DNA from: Paraphysomonas bandaiensis
Taxonomy: Eukaryota; Chrysophyceae
Length of the DNA: 64,000 nt
Assembly (NCBI GenBank): GCA_965644295.1
Contig: CBFFRP010000071.1
Span: forward strand, 1 to 64,000
Direction of reading: 5' to 3'
Within the stretch, counting starts at the first letter, position 1, and each line of letters opens with the position of its first letter. Made by a program: the position numbers and the translations under genes. Below, piece after piece: positions 12,762-24,300 of this stretch. Under the pieces are notes generated by a model. That model ran no database searches, was not told where the DNA came from, and saw only the letters and a list, made by a program, of their open reading frames with translations.

Positions 12762-13634
12762 TCATAGATTATAGTTCCCACAGTGTATATCATATTCTCC
12801 ACTTGATCTAGGTATTAAATGAGGATCCGTCCCTGTCAAAAGGAGTACCGCTTCACATAGTTTCGATCGAAACGCAGCACATCCTTCCTCCGTATCATCT
12901 CCTTTCAAATGTCGATTACCAACGTTACACGACCTTCCTTTCAGAAACTCAACTAACACGGTTTTCACTAAGTCGCGAAGGTTAACTACTGGGCTATTGA
13001 GGCCTGCACCACTACTCTGACATAAGCATGACTCCACAAGCTCTAAGTTCGCTAGTCCCCATCGAACAGATTGGAGTTTAGTTTGGCAGTTGATGACAGA
13101 CCGCAGAGCATACAATTCTTTAATAATCACCTGATGATTTTCATCACGAGGTGAGTTATTTGTAGTCTCAGACTGCACATTGACTCCATCCGATTCTATA
13201 GATGGAGCACTCTTTGCATCAGTGGATCTGACTGCATTCAAATCACCCTTTTCCTTTCCCGTTGACTCATTTGTTGCGTCATTAGAGGTGTTTGCTGTGT
13301 CATTAGAGGTGTGTGCTGTGTGTGTATGTGGCGATAGAGTCTCCGAGGCCGTTACATGATCCCTGTGCATATCTCTATAATCAAACATACCACTGCGCTT
13401 CTTTCTGTAATCACCAGTAGCATGAAGAGGTCTTTCTTCATCCATATGACTCATATCAGCCTTTAATACACGCCCTAAATTAGTAATCTGTGAGCCTGTA
13501 TGTATACACTTCACAGGGTCCCCTCCGCCTCCCCGGCCCCGTCTGTTGGACCAGAACCAGTCATCAGGGACAGGGGTAATGGGTTTATTGGATGGGGTAT
13601 GTGGATGATGAGATGAAGAAGGGGAACCTTTCAT
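12762..13634 (-). CDS. hypothetical protein, 290 aa
   Basis: A single open frame from ATG (13634-13632) encodes 290 aa that I do not recognise. The first half is low-complexity: it starts with a Ser/His/Pro-rich segment, then a Gly-Arg patch (NRRGRGGGGDP), then Thr/Asn/Ser-rich sequence. The second half (about residues 165-290) looks globular, with Leu-rich helices such as IIKELYALRSVINCQTKLQSV and several Cys. There is no signal peptide or membrane span. It diverges from the glucokinase gene, whose ATG is about 620 bp away, so the two may share a promoter region that contains TATG microsatellites. Length, coding-like composition and an ATG start favour a real gene. Confidence 0.6.
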   Translation of the reverse strand: MKGSPSSSHHPHTPSNKPITPVPDDWFWSNRRGRGGGGDPVKCIHTGSQITNLGRVLKADMSHMDEERPLHATGDYRKKRSGMFDYRDMHRDHVTASETLSPHTHTAHTSNDTANTSNDATNESTGKEKGDLNAVRSTDAKSAPSIESDGVNVQSETTNNSPRDENHQVIIKELYALRSVINCQTKLQSVRWGLANLELVESCLCQSSGAGLNSPVVNLRDLVKTVLVEFLKGRSCNVGNRHLKGDDTEEGCAAFRSKLCEAVLLLTGTDPHLIPRSSGEYDIHCGNYNL

Positions 13635-14065
13635 TGTTATGTGTATGTATGTATGTGTGTGTGCTCAGATCATATGCACGTATCTCTCTACTGCCTCCTC
13701 TCACTATACATACATACACAGCTATGAACTGGAGTAGGAATTCCTGTAGAGTATACATGTAGATATGTACTGTACAGTATCTATCAGTGCAAGATGCCCG
13801 ATCTAATAAAAAATCGCCCTTTTTCGTAGATTGTGCAATATATCGGTCATTAAAATACATAAAATCCGGGAGTTTTGGGCCTGATTGACATAATCGCACC
13901 ACTGACAGATAGTCTTTCCACACAGCAGCAGAATATGTCCGTATATATATACTGTACTGTAGCAACGGAAATGTGATTTTTTAATGTTTTTAAATATAAA
14001 AATTGCCTATTTCTATAAAAACTGTCCTTTATATCATCTCTTCAACAGCAGACGGTTGGATCTTC

Positions 14066-14110
14066 TGTATATGTATGTATGTATGTGTATGTATGTATGT
14101 GTGTATGTAT
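14066..14110. repeat. TATG/TGTA microsatellite in the divergent promoter region
   Basis: Short runs of GTAT lie between the hypothetical gene (ATG 13634, minus) and the glucokinase (ATG 14253, plus), with further TGTATG near 13640-13660 and CATACATA near 14145-14165 and 14318-14333. Similar tracts sit upstream of most genes in this window. Confidence 0.75.
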
Positions 14111-14252
14111 ACGCTGCTGCAGCATACCATACCACAGTGTAGCATCATACATACATACACGCCATATCATACATAACGTAAAGATCGATCCTCACGCATT
14201 GTCTATATACCAAACTATCCCTGTTTAACCAATCTACCAAACTATTATCACA

Positions 14253-16332
14253 ATGGAGGTAAGCTTATGACCGCATAGCATGCATGTCCCCGTGATGTCC
14301 CTCTATACACACACACACATACATACATACACTCCTCTCATATACATACTCAGACTATACTAGCGGGTGACATCGGAGGCACTAATTCACGATTTGATTT
14401 ATATCAAATTAACACAAATGAGCATCAAGAGCTCATCAGTGGGAAGAGGTGAGATGCTTCATAGGGTCCCTATAGGGTCCCAGTGGCTCATAGGGTCCTA
14501 CTGGCTCATATTGTCTCACAGGGCACCGGGAAAACTCATCTTTGAAAGACAATATATGAACTGTGACTTCCCCACTTTTAATGACGTTGTGAGGAGGTTT
14601 TTAGAGGAGTCTGGGATCTCGAAGCCTCCAATCACTGCGTGTTTGGCTGTAGCTGGTCCTGTGTATAACAACTCTGTTGAATTCACGAACAGAAAAGAGT
14701 GGAAAATTGTTGGAGAAGCTGTGGCAAGAACATTTGGTATTCGCACTGTTCGACTTATCAATGACTTTGTTGCTGTGGGATATGGTCTTCTAACTCTGAA
14801 TGAAGATACAGAGTGCATTACTCTACAGGTGAATCTCACTGTAGGAGTGCCTGCGGTATTCTTTTGAGTGTTAGCACTTCAAAAGCATTTGCTTTAAATC
14901 GGCAGTCTATTTTGCTTCTTCTTTAAGTGCATGACAAAATGTACTTTAGGCTGCCCCTAAACGGGAAGGTGCACCGATTGCTTGCATCGGAGCTGGCACC
15001 GGTCTGGGCGAGTGCTACTTGACCCCTAGCAATATGGGGCAATATGCCTGCTACCCCAGCGAAGGGGGACATACTGAATATGCCCCTCGCAGTGAGGTAA
15101 GGATATATATTCTGTTGTAGCTTGTTAAATATACGAGGAGATTGAGTATTGTGATACTTCCACGACTACCACGGGATCTGGTTATGCGTTATTATATCAG
15201 AATAGAGTGCGTAGTTTTTTCTGCTTTTGATATTCTGTTTTTGTTTTCAAGTTGGAGATTCGACTGTTGGGATATCTAATGAAGAAATTCAACGCTAATC
15301 ACCGTGTGTCTGTGGAGCGCGTGGTGTCGGGCACAGGGCTGTTCAATGTAGGGGAAGCGTTTAATGAGTTTCGATGTATATGTGTGATGGTATCGGCGTG
15401 TGTACAGGTGTACGAGTTTTTGTCTAAAGAAATGCCGGATAAAGTTGATCGTAACCTTCATCGTGAGGTAAGTGAGGGTTATTACGATATATTATGACAT
15501 TCTCTTCGATTGTGGAACATTTTCATCTTGCGTTTTCGCCTTATGAATGTGAATAAAACTTAGATACTGGATGCTGGTGATATGAAGGGGAAAATAATTG
15601 CAACCAATCAAGAGAACGAACTATGCCGTCTAACAATGGAGATATTTGCTGGAGTAAGTCGTAATTAGAATAAACATTGTTTAATTTGTGATATCATCGC
15701 GACAACTGTCGTACCTACTTAAACATTGAATTGTGTCGCTAACTGTTTACATGCAGGCCTATGGGTCTGAGGCGGGATGCGCCGGGCTAAAGTGGCTTCC
15801 CCAAGCAGGTTTTCGAGTGTTTTTGAGTTGAGTGCCCTGTGCGTTCTGATGTACATGTACGCAGGACTCTATATCACGGGTGGTTTGACCCCCAAGAATA
15901 TAGATCTTATTCGTCGAGAGGACGGTCCCTTCCTTCGTGCCTTCAAAGATAAGGTATGTCATTGACACGACGGATTGTAGATGTCTTTGTAGTTCGTGAA
16001 TTTTGAAATAGATTTTGGTGACTTCATATACGAGCAATTATTTCTTTTGAAATGTGCTTGAACAGGGACGTGTGAGCCACATGCTGAACTCTGTTCCAGT
16101 TTACGCAGTCATGGTCGAGGATATGGGACGTCGTGGAGCCCACCGCACAGCCTTCATTGACTTTCTGTCAGTGGAAGACATCAACATATTTAAGAGAAAT
16201 GTGGGAAGTCATGAGCATGTGGCAACTAACCTATCCAAGGCATCATCTGATTCCTGCGGAGGTTGCAATGCCAACCTTTGCTTGGCAGCTGCCATCTCTG
16301 CAGCCATGTTTATTTTCGCAAAGTATCGTTAA
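14253..16332 (+). CDS. bacterial-type glucokinase with C-terminal hydrophobic tail
   Basis: Phosphorylates glucose with ATP at the head of glycolysis. My exons are 14253-14258 (only Met-Glu), 14354-14448, 14522-14828, 14950-15096, 15252-15347, 15408-15467, 15564-15653, 15757-15808, 15865-15953 and 16066-16332. All are GT-AG and in phase, giving 402 aa. Motifs in order: LAGDIGGTNSRFDLY (ATP phosphate loop), LINDFVAVGYGLL with the catalytic Asp, IGAGTGLGE, PSEGGHTEYAPR, and a closing GRVSHMLNSVPVYAV segment typical of Glk. About 55 residues extend beyond the usual end: a Cys/Gly linker and LCLAAAISAAMFIFAKYR at the very C-terminus. This looks like a tail anchor, an inference that would place the enzyme on a membrane. 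The ATG before the microexon gives the in-phase start. Confidence 0.93.
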
Positions 16333-16923
16333 TATTCAAGTGAATGGAGATGAAATATTTCTAATTGAACTCCATGCGAAGTCATGGAGATGTTGTGTCA
16401 ATCGAGTATCGTTTACGATGCATTGATTTATTTCATTAAGAAGTCAAGTTGCAATTTCTTTCTGATGCAGTTTGATCAACGAAATAATAAAATACAGTAT
16501 ATTGTATTATTGATATGCACGAAGGCATGTGCATTCATATTCACTTCTTTACCATATGTCGTGTATATTAAAATGTCGCGAATATGTATTCAATTATTGA
16601 ACAGTAGCGAAGTCTTACAACATTCCACACATATATGAAAGTCTGATTATTACATGAGTACGGTTGCGTACAGAAACTAGTTTATGTCTATAGACTAGCT
16701 AATAACTAGATTTGCTATATACTACTAGTGGCGGACAACCGTGTTCCACACATAAACTAATCTGCACACTTGATGGTTGCAGCTCATTTTCAAATTAATA
16801 CAACAGTTACAAGTTACAATTATATTTTTGCTTCAAGCTGAACAATGAGTATTCCCAAATAGTGCACTCATGACTATGTATATACACCTGGCAAGTGAAA
16901 TATAGTACAGAACTTTCAGTAAC
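16333..16923. other. intergenic stretch between convergent genes
   Basis: AT-rich sequence separates the 3' ends of glucokinase (plus) and glutamine synthetase (minus) and probably holds both 3' untranslated regions. I see no gene or repeat. Confidence 0.6.
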
Positions 16924-19005
16924 TTAATGCTTTTCACAAAATAACATTTCCTTGTATGTAGACAGGGTCCAAAGATGTGCAGGGCAGATTGCTTCGGCTT
17001 TGTCACACACTTCTCTTACAGATACCATTGTTTCTAAGCGAAGAGTTCTTGCAGCTGCAGCACGCTCATCAGAATGCCCGATCTGAAGAACATCATGCCT
17101 GGCCTTTTCCAGCGTTTCCAATGCCTGTTTAAGCTCATCGAGAGGCCCAACACCTGCAGTACGTATAGCAGGAATAACGTGTTGATTGATCATGTCAATC
17201 ATGCACCGCACTTCAATATCAACAACGCCAGTGTAGTTGTCAAACATTACTTCACTGCGGGCCACACACTCTTCTCGGGATAGAACTTTCATCTCCTCGA
17301 ATAAGTTCATGTTCTTTTCGTCCCTAAGTCGCTTCATGGCCTCGATTCCATTATCAATCTGCCAAAGCCCTTTGTCTACGAGCTCTTTTTGATTGTCCTT
17401 GTCGTACCCGTCCCCATTAAACACAATCTTCCAGTGCTCGTCAAGAGCTTTCTGAGCAACAGATCGTGGGGACTCACCAGCCTCAATTTGATCAGCAAAG
17501 TGCTTGAACGCATTAGCACATATCACTCCCAGAACTGTATTAACCATGGAGACGTTTTGAGAGGATCCAACAGCACGGAACTCAAAGCGGTGTCCACCAT
17601 AAGGAAAAGGTGAAGTCCTATTACGGTCTTCCGCTGGAAGAACTATGTCAGGTACAGTTTCGACACCGACACATGTTGGTTTCGGACGAGGATCATATGC
17701 TACATCTTCACCATCTTTGTACCCGGCGAGGTACGTCGTCATACTATCGCCCAGATACACTGACATGATAGACGGGGGAGCTTCACATGCACCCAAACGA
17801 AAGTCATTTCCAGGAGGAGCAATCGACATTCGCATCAAATCACCGTACTCATCTACTGCAGAGAGAACGGCAGCCATTACCACGGGGAAGATCTCAGAAG
17901 TCCCGGAGCGTGTTGCGAGCTGCTTTGGATCAAATAGATTCGTCCCATCATTCGCAGCAATGGACCAATTATTATGTTTACCAGAGCCGTTGACACCTGC
18001 GAAAGGCTTTTCCTGAATCAAGCAAGCAAGGTCGTATTGAGCAGCCACTTCCTCCATGATTTGCATTAGCATTATATTTTGATCGATCTGCGTAGTCACG
18101 AATCCGAAGTACGGAGCGAACTCGTATTGGCCTGGAGCGACCTCTCGATGTCGGGTGATAAGAGGGATACCCATAAGATACGCTTGTCGTTGAATCTCTT
18201 GCATACAGGCTAAAGGGGGAGAAGTAGCTGCAGGAGGGGCCATATAGTGATCACTCATATCTTGGCCTCTAGGAGCCGCGCGACCCATCACGGTGCGCCC
18301 AGCCATTTGCAAATCTGGTCGCTTTAGATATGCCGCACGAGGCACAAAGAAAAACTCCTGCTCAAGGCCAATATTGCATTGCAAAGACTCAACTTCATAC
18401 CCAAGGAGCCTTAACAGACGTACACCCTCACGAGACATAGCATCTACTGATCGAAGAAGCGGTGTCTTTTCATCAAGGGCATGGCCATTGTAAGAGATAA
18501 AACAAGATGGAATAAATATCGTATCTCCACGTAGAAATATAGGAGAGGTTGGGTCAATTATAACATATCCACCAGCTTTATGTGTAGATCGTAGACCTCC
18601 AGTAGGATAGGAGGACCCATCAGTTTGACCATATAGAAGATCATTACCAGAGAAATTCCATTCAAGGTTTCCTTTACTATCAAACTTAAACATTCTCATC
18701 TGTACTTGTGCAGAGTTCCCATGACGGACCATATTAGTCCCTAGAGGTTGAAACCAGTGACAAAACACTGAAGCTCCGTGATCACGAGCCCAATCAAGTA
18801 CTGCTGCTGCTACTAGATCAGTTGTTTCACCATCTTTTGTCCATTCAGAGGTGTTTATAGTGTCTCTATCGAGCCCATGGCGTTCAAGATATGGAGCTGC
18901 TACATCTCCTTTAAACAGATGTTTCCCGTATACTTTACTCATATCATCGATTTCAGATGGGACAGATGAAGTCCCTTTCATGAATTTCTTAATCATTGCT
19001 GTCAT
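16924..19005 (-). CDS. glutamine synthetase type III (GlnN-like), intronless
   Basis: Makes glutamine from glutamate, ammonia and ATP. The single uninterrupted frame of 693 aa fits type III enzymes (about 700 aa), far longer than eukaryotic type II (about 350-430). The type III N-terminal block precedes the catalytic part. Visible motifs are GLEQEFFFVPR (residues 213-223, metal-binding Glu), RHREVAPGQYEFAP (285-298), NGSGKHNNWS (339-348), APPGNDFRLGACEAPPS, and GGHRFEFRAVGSSQNVS near the C-terminal half. The start is ATG at 19005, followed by a short TGTATG tract upstream. No intron interrupts 2.1 kb, whereas both neighbours are split. This suggests a transferred or retro-copied gene, although type III enzymes also occur in diatoms and Dictyostelium. 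Confidence 0.96.
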   Translation of the reverse strand: MTAMIKKFMKGTSSVPSEIDDMSKVYGKHLFKGDVAAPYLERHGLDRDTINTSEWTKDGETTDLVAAAVLDWARDHGASVFCHWFQPLGTNMVRHGNSAQVQMRMFKFDSKGNLEWNFSGNDLLYGQTDGSSYPTGGLRSTHKAGGYVIIDPTSPIFLRGDTIFIPSCFISYNGHALDEKTPLLRSVDAMSREGVRLLRLLGYEVESLQCNIGLEQEFFFVPRAAYLKRPDLQMAGRTVMGRAAPRGQDMSDHYMAPPAATSPPLACMQEIQRQAYLMGIPLITRHREVAPGQYEFAPYFGFVTTQIDQNIMLMQIMEEVAAQYDLACLIQEKPFAGVNGSGKHNNWSIAANDGTNLFDPKQLATRSGTSEIFPVVMAAVLSAVDEYGDLMRMSIAPPGNDFRLGACEAPPSIMSVYLGDSMTTYLAGYKDGEDVAYDPRPKPTCVGVETVPDIVLPAEDRNRTSPFPYGGHRFEFRAVGSSQNVSMVNTVLGVICANAFKHFADQIEAGESPRSVAQKALDEHWKIVFNGDGYDKDNQKELVDKGLWQIDNGIEAMKRLRDEKNMNLFEEMKVLSREECVARSEVMFDNYTGVVDIEVRCMIDMINQHVIPAIRTAGVGPLDELKQALETLEKARHDVLQIGHSDERAAAARTLRLETMVSVREVCDKAEAICPAHLWTLSTYKEMLFCEKH

Positions 19006-19246
19006 GATAGTGTGTATGTATATATATCTGAGAGCTCTGTATAGTGTGTTGTTACATATGAATTATGACGTAAACATCCTACAGATCCCTCAATAAGGAT
19101 CCGAAGGAGTTGAATTAAATTCACTGACTCCACTTCATTTGATGAAGTTTCTTATTTTCCTATTGTTCCATATCCAATCAAGATATAATGATGGTGTTTT
19201 ATTGGATAGAGTGATGGATTATTTTAATCGGCTGGCGTGTGTTTGA

Positions 19247-19632
19247 ATGTTCTCCAAGGCCAGAATGTCAATTGACCAATCAAATCGTCTTGAGTTGAAT
19301 TTATTGACAGAAGGACCAGCAGCCACAGTATGTGATCTATATCTGGATATGGCTTCGTACATCTCTACGTATCTATCCTCAGTGTACCTATCCACACAGT
19401 ACTTTAGTACATATATATCTCCAGACGTACACCAGTACAGCAGTACATTATCGGCCGTTGAGTGTCAGGTGAGCATCTCATGCATCTGTGTGCATGTATG
19501 TATGTATATATGTATCAGATGCACACATTCAAAGACCTTCTAAATCCTCATAAACACATGCGTTATAGTACTGATATGAGAGCATATCAGCCCCCCTTGT
19601 ATGAGGAAGTAACCCCCTTAGCAGCCCGTTAA
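19247..19632 (+). CDS. candidate small two-exon gene, function unknown
   Basis: A frame from ATG 19247 runs to a donor after 19468 (GAGTGTCAG/GTGAGC). A good acceptor (TGTATCAG) at 19518 leads to exon 19519-19632 in the same phase, which stays open for 37 codons to TAA. The spliced product is 111 aa, with a Ser/Tyr-rich middle and a tail containing FKDLLNPHKHMRYSTDMRAY. I recognise no domain. Matched phase and consensus splice sites are the only support. It sits head-to-head with glutamine synthetase, about 240 bp away. Confidence 0.33.
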
Positions 19633-21304
19633 GCCTGCAGCAGCTCATAGCAGCCACTCTCCTCTGATGATATCAATGAGGAGTGGGATCAATGAGGTAA
19701 TGCATAGATAACACTGCAGTTCTCATCTCATCATGAACTGGTCGGTTTGGGTCCCCGTAACTGCCAAATATGAATTAGAGACACGTGAAGTGAGCATCGT
19801 TCATACAGCGATATCGTACATTGCCGTTAGACCGCACATACTGTAGAAACAATCTAGAATATAGTCAGTACAGCCCAATCTGGTCAAGTTGTGTCTATAT
19901 CGCAGGTAATGTACATATGTGAGTTGAGTTATACAACTTGCTATAACTATTATTGATTCTCGACAAAATATAAAGATCGAACAATAATCGTTGCAATTGA
20001 TGTCCTATGCAATGTGTAATAGACATCTAAAAATGGCCGAATAATCGTGTACCGACTTCCTAGTAAAATTATGAAAAATAATTTGCACAGCTTTAAACTC
20101 TAAAAAACGTGTTTTCGTATAAACGTTCACTTTTGAGCATAAAAAAATATTATGCTACCAGAGCCGTTGAATGAGATAAACACTCATATAGACTGGACGT
20201 TCAATATACACCTAAAAACACAGGAACAGTGCTATATAAGAAAGCGAGCTAGAGTGAGTTATGTTGTTTACACTGCCTTTCTAAGTGTAGGGTACTCACT
20301 AACTAACATCTAGATATAGTGGTAAAGTAAATTAAGTTATCATCAAAAGCCTCTCTGTTTTACAGCATAATACATAATTAAAATCATATTCAATAGCGAA
20401 GATTTGAATAGAACATTGCTCCCGTTGAAACGTAGAACTGTATCTCCTCATTCTCTACAGTTGTGGTTATGACACATTTTCGTAAAATATAATTAGATCT
20501 TTCCAAAAAAGATTAACTCTTGTGAACTAGATGGGCAATTATCATAAAAGAGACACTAATAGTGTCGCTTGTATAAGGCGTCTTTTGGACTTGACGAATA
20601 AAACAGGCATCACGGAATGAGCCCACCTCAAGGGCATCTGGGGTATTAGGCTGCCCACTGAAGTCAAGTATCCGGGATAGTTCATCTTAAGGATAGAGAG
20701 AAAAAGTTGTTGCAACTTGGTGAGTGCGGAGACGCACAAGCAGCTTTCGTAGCGCTAAATAGTAGGATATCAGAGTTAAGCACTACCTAGGTAAAAGAAT
20801 TTGCTACATAGCTTCTGACTCTTACACGCTTATTGTCAATAATTAGACATTCACTACTGGACATTTATTAACTGAGTTATGACTTGAATGCTAACACTTA
20901 CGCCAAACTATATCTCAATTCTAATAACATCTCTTCAGTTTCTAGAGCCAGTGTCTTATTGCTACTACGTTATATTCCTTCGTATTTTCGTATATTACAT
21001 CTGTATTAACCATAATTTGCTGTACACCACAGCACGTTGTCCACACACATACGCGTATAGCGCAATAAGTACTATATGTATAATCGTATCATGGTTTCAT
21101 GTGCTTCTAACTTTCGCTGCTGATATGCATAAATAATATTTTGATCTTTTTATCATATAATGCTGAAAGAATTAACTGATAGAGATTGCAACTACATAGT
21201 ATTTAATGGTATTACTGATTATTTATTGGTGTACCTTTCATGTTTTACTACCTACTACTTACTTCCCCTCAGTATTAAGCTGTTCAGGCAAGCGTATCAA
21301 CACA
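19633..21304. other. intergenic, AT-rich, with one dispersed repeat copy
   Basis: I see no convincing coding sequence. The only structured part is the dispersed repeat near 20510-20775, listed separately. The region ends at the 3' end of the dynein gene. Confidence 0.55.
20510..20775 (-). repeat. dispersed repeat family A, copy 1
   Basis: The reverse complement of this stretch aligns by eye with 52285-52530 over most of its length. Shared blocks include GCTTGTGCGTC, CTTAAGATGAAC, GGCAGCC and GATGCCCTTGAGGTGGGC. No coding capacity is evident. It may be a SINE- or MITE-like element, but the ends are not defined by a target duplication I can see. Confidence 0.7.
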
Positions 21305-24300
21305 CTAGAGCACATCCATCACTGACACAACTCCAGCAAGTACCCACTTAGCGGGATCTACTTTGCTTCTTAACTGCATTGAGAACACATAAGTTGGCCC
21401 TCTCTGCTGCGTTTTGTACACTGGGCACTGGAATACGTTATTGTCAAACCGGTCAATCATAGCTGGTCGAATATTAATAACAGGCAGCGTACAATACATC
21501 TCCCGAGGCTTGCTGGACTCCACCGCACCCACTTGAACGTTCCACGACGCACCTTCTAAGAACAGCCCAGTTATGTAAGTGCCATCTTTTGCAGCAGAGG
21601 TCATTTCCTCAGCAGCTAACTTCTTCGTCATATCAGTGAGCAGAGTGAGTTTATCAAGCTCCAAGCCATTCGCCTGAGCCGCTGCCTGCATAACTGCGGT
21701 CAAGAAAGATTGGGGATTGAAAAGACCGGAAATCCATGTCACGACCGGTGTGTCACTAGGATTGCCTGACCATTCCGTCACCTGGGCAATTCTGTTCTGT
21801 AAATCAGCAAGCCAGGAAGACAAGGACCGCATCGATGGGTAAGCAAGGTTTTCCCAAAATCTCGGCACCCTATCCAAGAACAGCGCATTCGACAACTCCT
21901 CCATTGTATCGGACATCGAAAGCTCACCCTTGAAACCCAGATCCAACTCGATGAGCGAGCGCACAATCTCTGAAAGAAGTACATTAGTCCGTTCACATTC
22001 CTGAAGAACAACATTCTGGAATGGCCCGATTTCATCGATACTTTGGGCGATTCCCTCTAGATCGAACTGTGTATCCCTGAACATCTCCAAAATATCCTGC
22101 AGCACAACCTCCGCTACCATCTGACTGTTCTGAGCATCTCCACCGACACTATCATCCGACGCAGATAGCTCCAGAATCATACGCAAAAGCTCTTCTGACA
22201 TTTGCGTGCGGAAACCAATTTCTGCATTTGGATGCAAGCCGAAGGCAACTGGAGTCTCGGTCTTAAGTGAATCGTCAATATGATCCACAACCTTACTGTA
22301 GGTGAGGCTTGTTGAGGGGGCTCGAAACGTATCCCCAACATCTCTATCAAGAAATGGATATAAAACCATTTCATCAAGCAGATCCTCCTTCATATAAAAT
22401 TCCAAATACGTAGTCGCCAGCAGACGATCAAAATCATTCACAATATGACCGCCATACATAATATCCCCAAACAGATATCTCAAGTCATCCCAAGGAACTT
22501 TCTGCGGTGCACTTTCCATGTAGTTTTTGAGTACCGTAGCAGAGCAAACCAAGTCACCAGTGGAAAACGGATACATCATGTTGTACCCCTTGGCACCAAA
22601 CTTCTTCCTCTCTACTAAAACCGCGTGGAATTGGCACAGACCAAAGAGAATACCTTTGCTCCTGGGTTCGAGCTCCTCATACATTTCTTTAGAAAAACAC
22701 GCGAAGGCCTGCTTGAGATTCGCTTTAAGGCCCGACGGTGGGTCAGATGTAATTTTGATTGAGCGTTCGAGAATTGAGACTGGAATAGACACAGATGGGT
22801 CCGATGAAAGCATCACTCGGAAATCAGCATGAGTGCCCGATACTGCATAGCCCTCCAGTTTCTTCTCAAGGGTGTTAAGCCAGCGAGGCATTAGATGAAC
22901 GTTGTCAAGGAATACCCAGTGGCCCTGCCGGTGGCCGAGTTCTAGTTTCTCCTCTGCAATAACATCTTGTCCCTGACCAAGGGAAATGTTGTGATAGTCC
23001 ACTCCTTTCACTTTGCCATACTTTGCGGCCAATTTGTCTACATCAGAAACCACATCTGCTCCGGGTGAGAGAATGAAGTACAAAGTAATAACAGGTGAGG
23101 AATCCTCAAAGCTTTGCTCAAGCACCTGAAAACTATTAAGCTGAGAATCACACTCAACATAATCTTTCCCTTTCGGAATAATATCTCTAATAAAATTCGT
23201 CAACGCAGCCGTCATTCTGTCCGGACGGAGTGTACGAACGGCAAGGAGTTTCTTGAAAGGATTCTTATCGAGTTCTCTCCAATCAAGTGGTAGTTTTTCA
23301 CTTTCTGGATTGTAATGTTGATACCATTCCAAAAATCTTGGACCATTGTCTTCCACATCTCCGGCAAAACGCTCAAATCCTTCTATCGTCGACAGGGCCT
23401 TAACTCCAGCCCACATACTGTCATTCATCCAGGAAACGGGGCTAGATCCCTCAAAGGTAGTTCGAGGACCAAGAAGCAAATAGCGCATACCTTCTGCAGT
23501 GTATCCCGAGTCATCTCCCATCATACCTTGTTGCATCAAACTGAACGTAAGCTGAACCAAGAATATTAGACGATGCTTTTCAAAAAGGCCTCGCACAACC
23601 CACTTGAACACAGTCCACCGTAGAGTCATTTGAAGGTTGTCTACCCTCTTTTTTTTATCACTGGCAGATGGCGAATTTTGAAGTGCCTTGAGGAAAAACT
23701 TCGTGAAGCTGTCAAGTGAAAACTGGTACATATGGTCCACGTTGCACAATTGTAGCATCACAAAATACAACAGTGACGCTTCCATTGCAACCGTTCTGTA
23801 GACCTCACGTGCATCATTGATTCCGATCTCAGTCACTCGTCCTTTTTTCACAGCCTCGTTAATTTCACTCGCAGTTTCTTTGGTAGCTTCAAGGCCTTCG
23901 ATCAATGGGATATCACTTAATATATCCTCAGGTGCATTGGCCAGCCTCTCGAGTAGGGTATCCTCCAAATCTTTCAATTGGACTTTATAATTATTAAATG
24001 CCTTAACCAGGTCATTACGAGTCTGTTCCAACTGTGGCTCCTCTTCAGACACAATGGTAGCAAGTAACTGGTCCTCCAACCCCTTCTTTGTAACAATAAA
24101 GTTGATTAGAGTGCACTGAGCAGCAATCTCGGGTTTATAGTGCGGGTTATTGTACTTAGTCTGAAGGTACAGCCTAAAATTACTGTCGTACTCGACATCC
24201 TCTTCACCAATTTTAATGAAGAGTGTTTTACCCTTTCGGTACACTGCTTTACTGAGCACAGGGTCAAGCGATGAGTCAAGCGAATCTCCCACATTCTCAA

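Noticed and set aside
12602-12802. A 66-codon minus-strand frame overlapping the end of the hypothetical gene
   Set aside because: Different frame from the longer coding sequence and no supporting motif.
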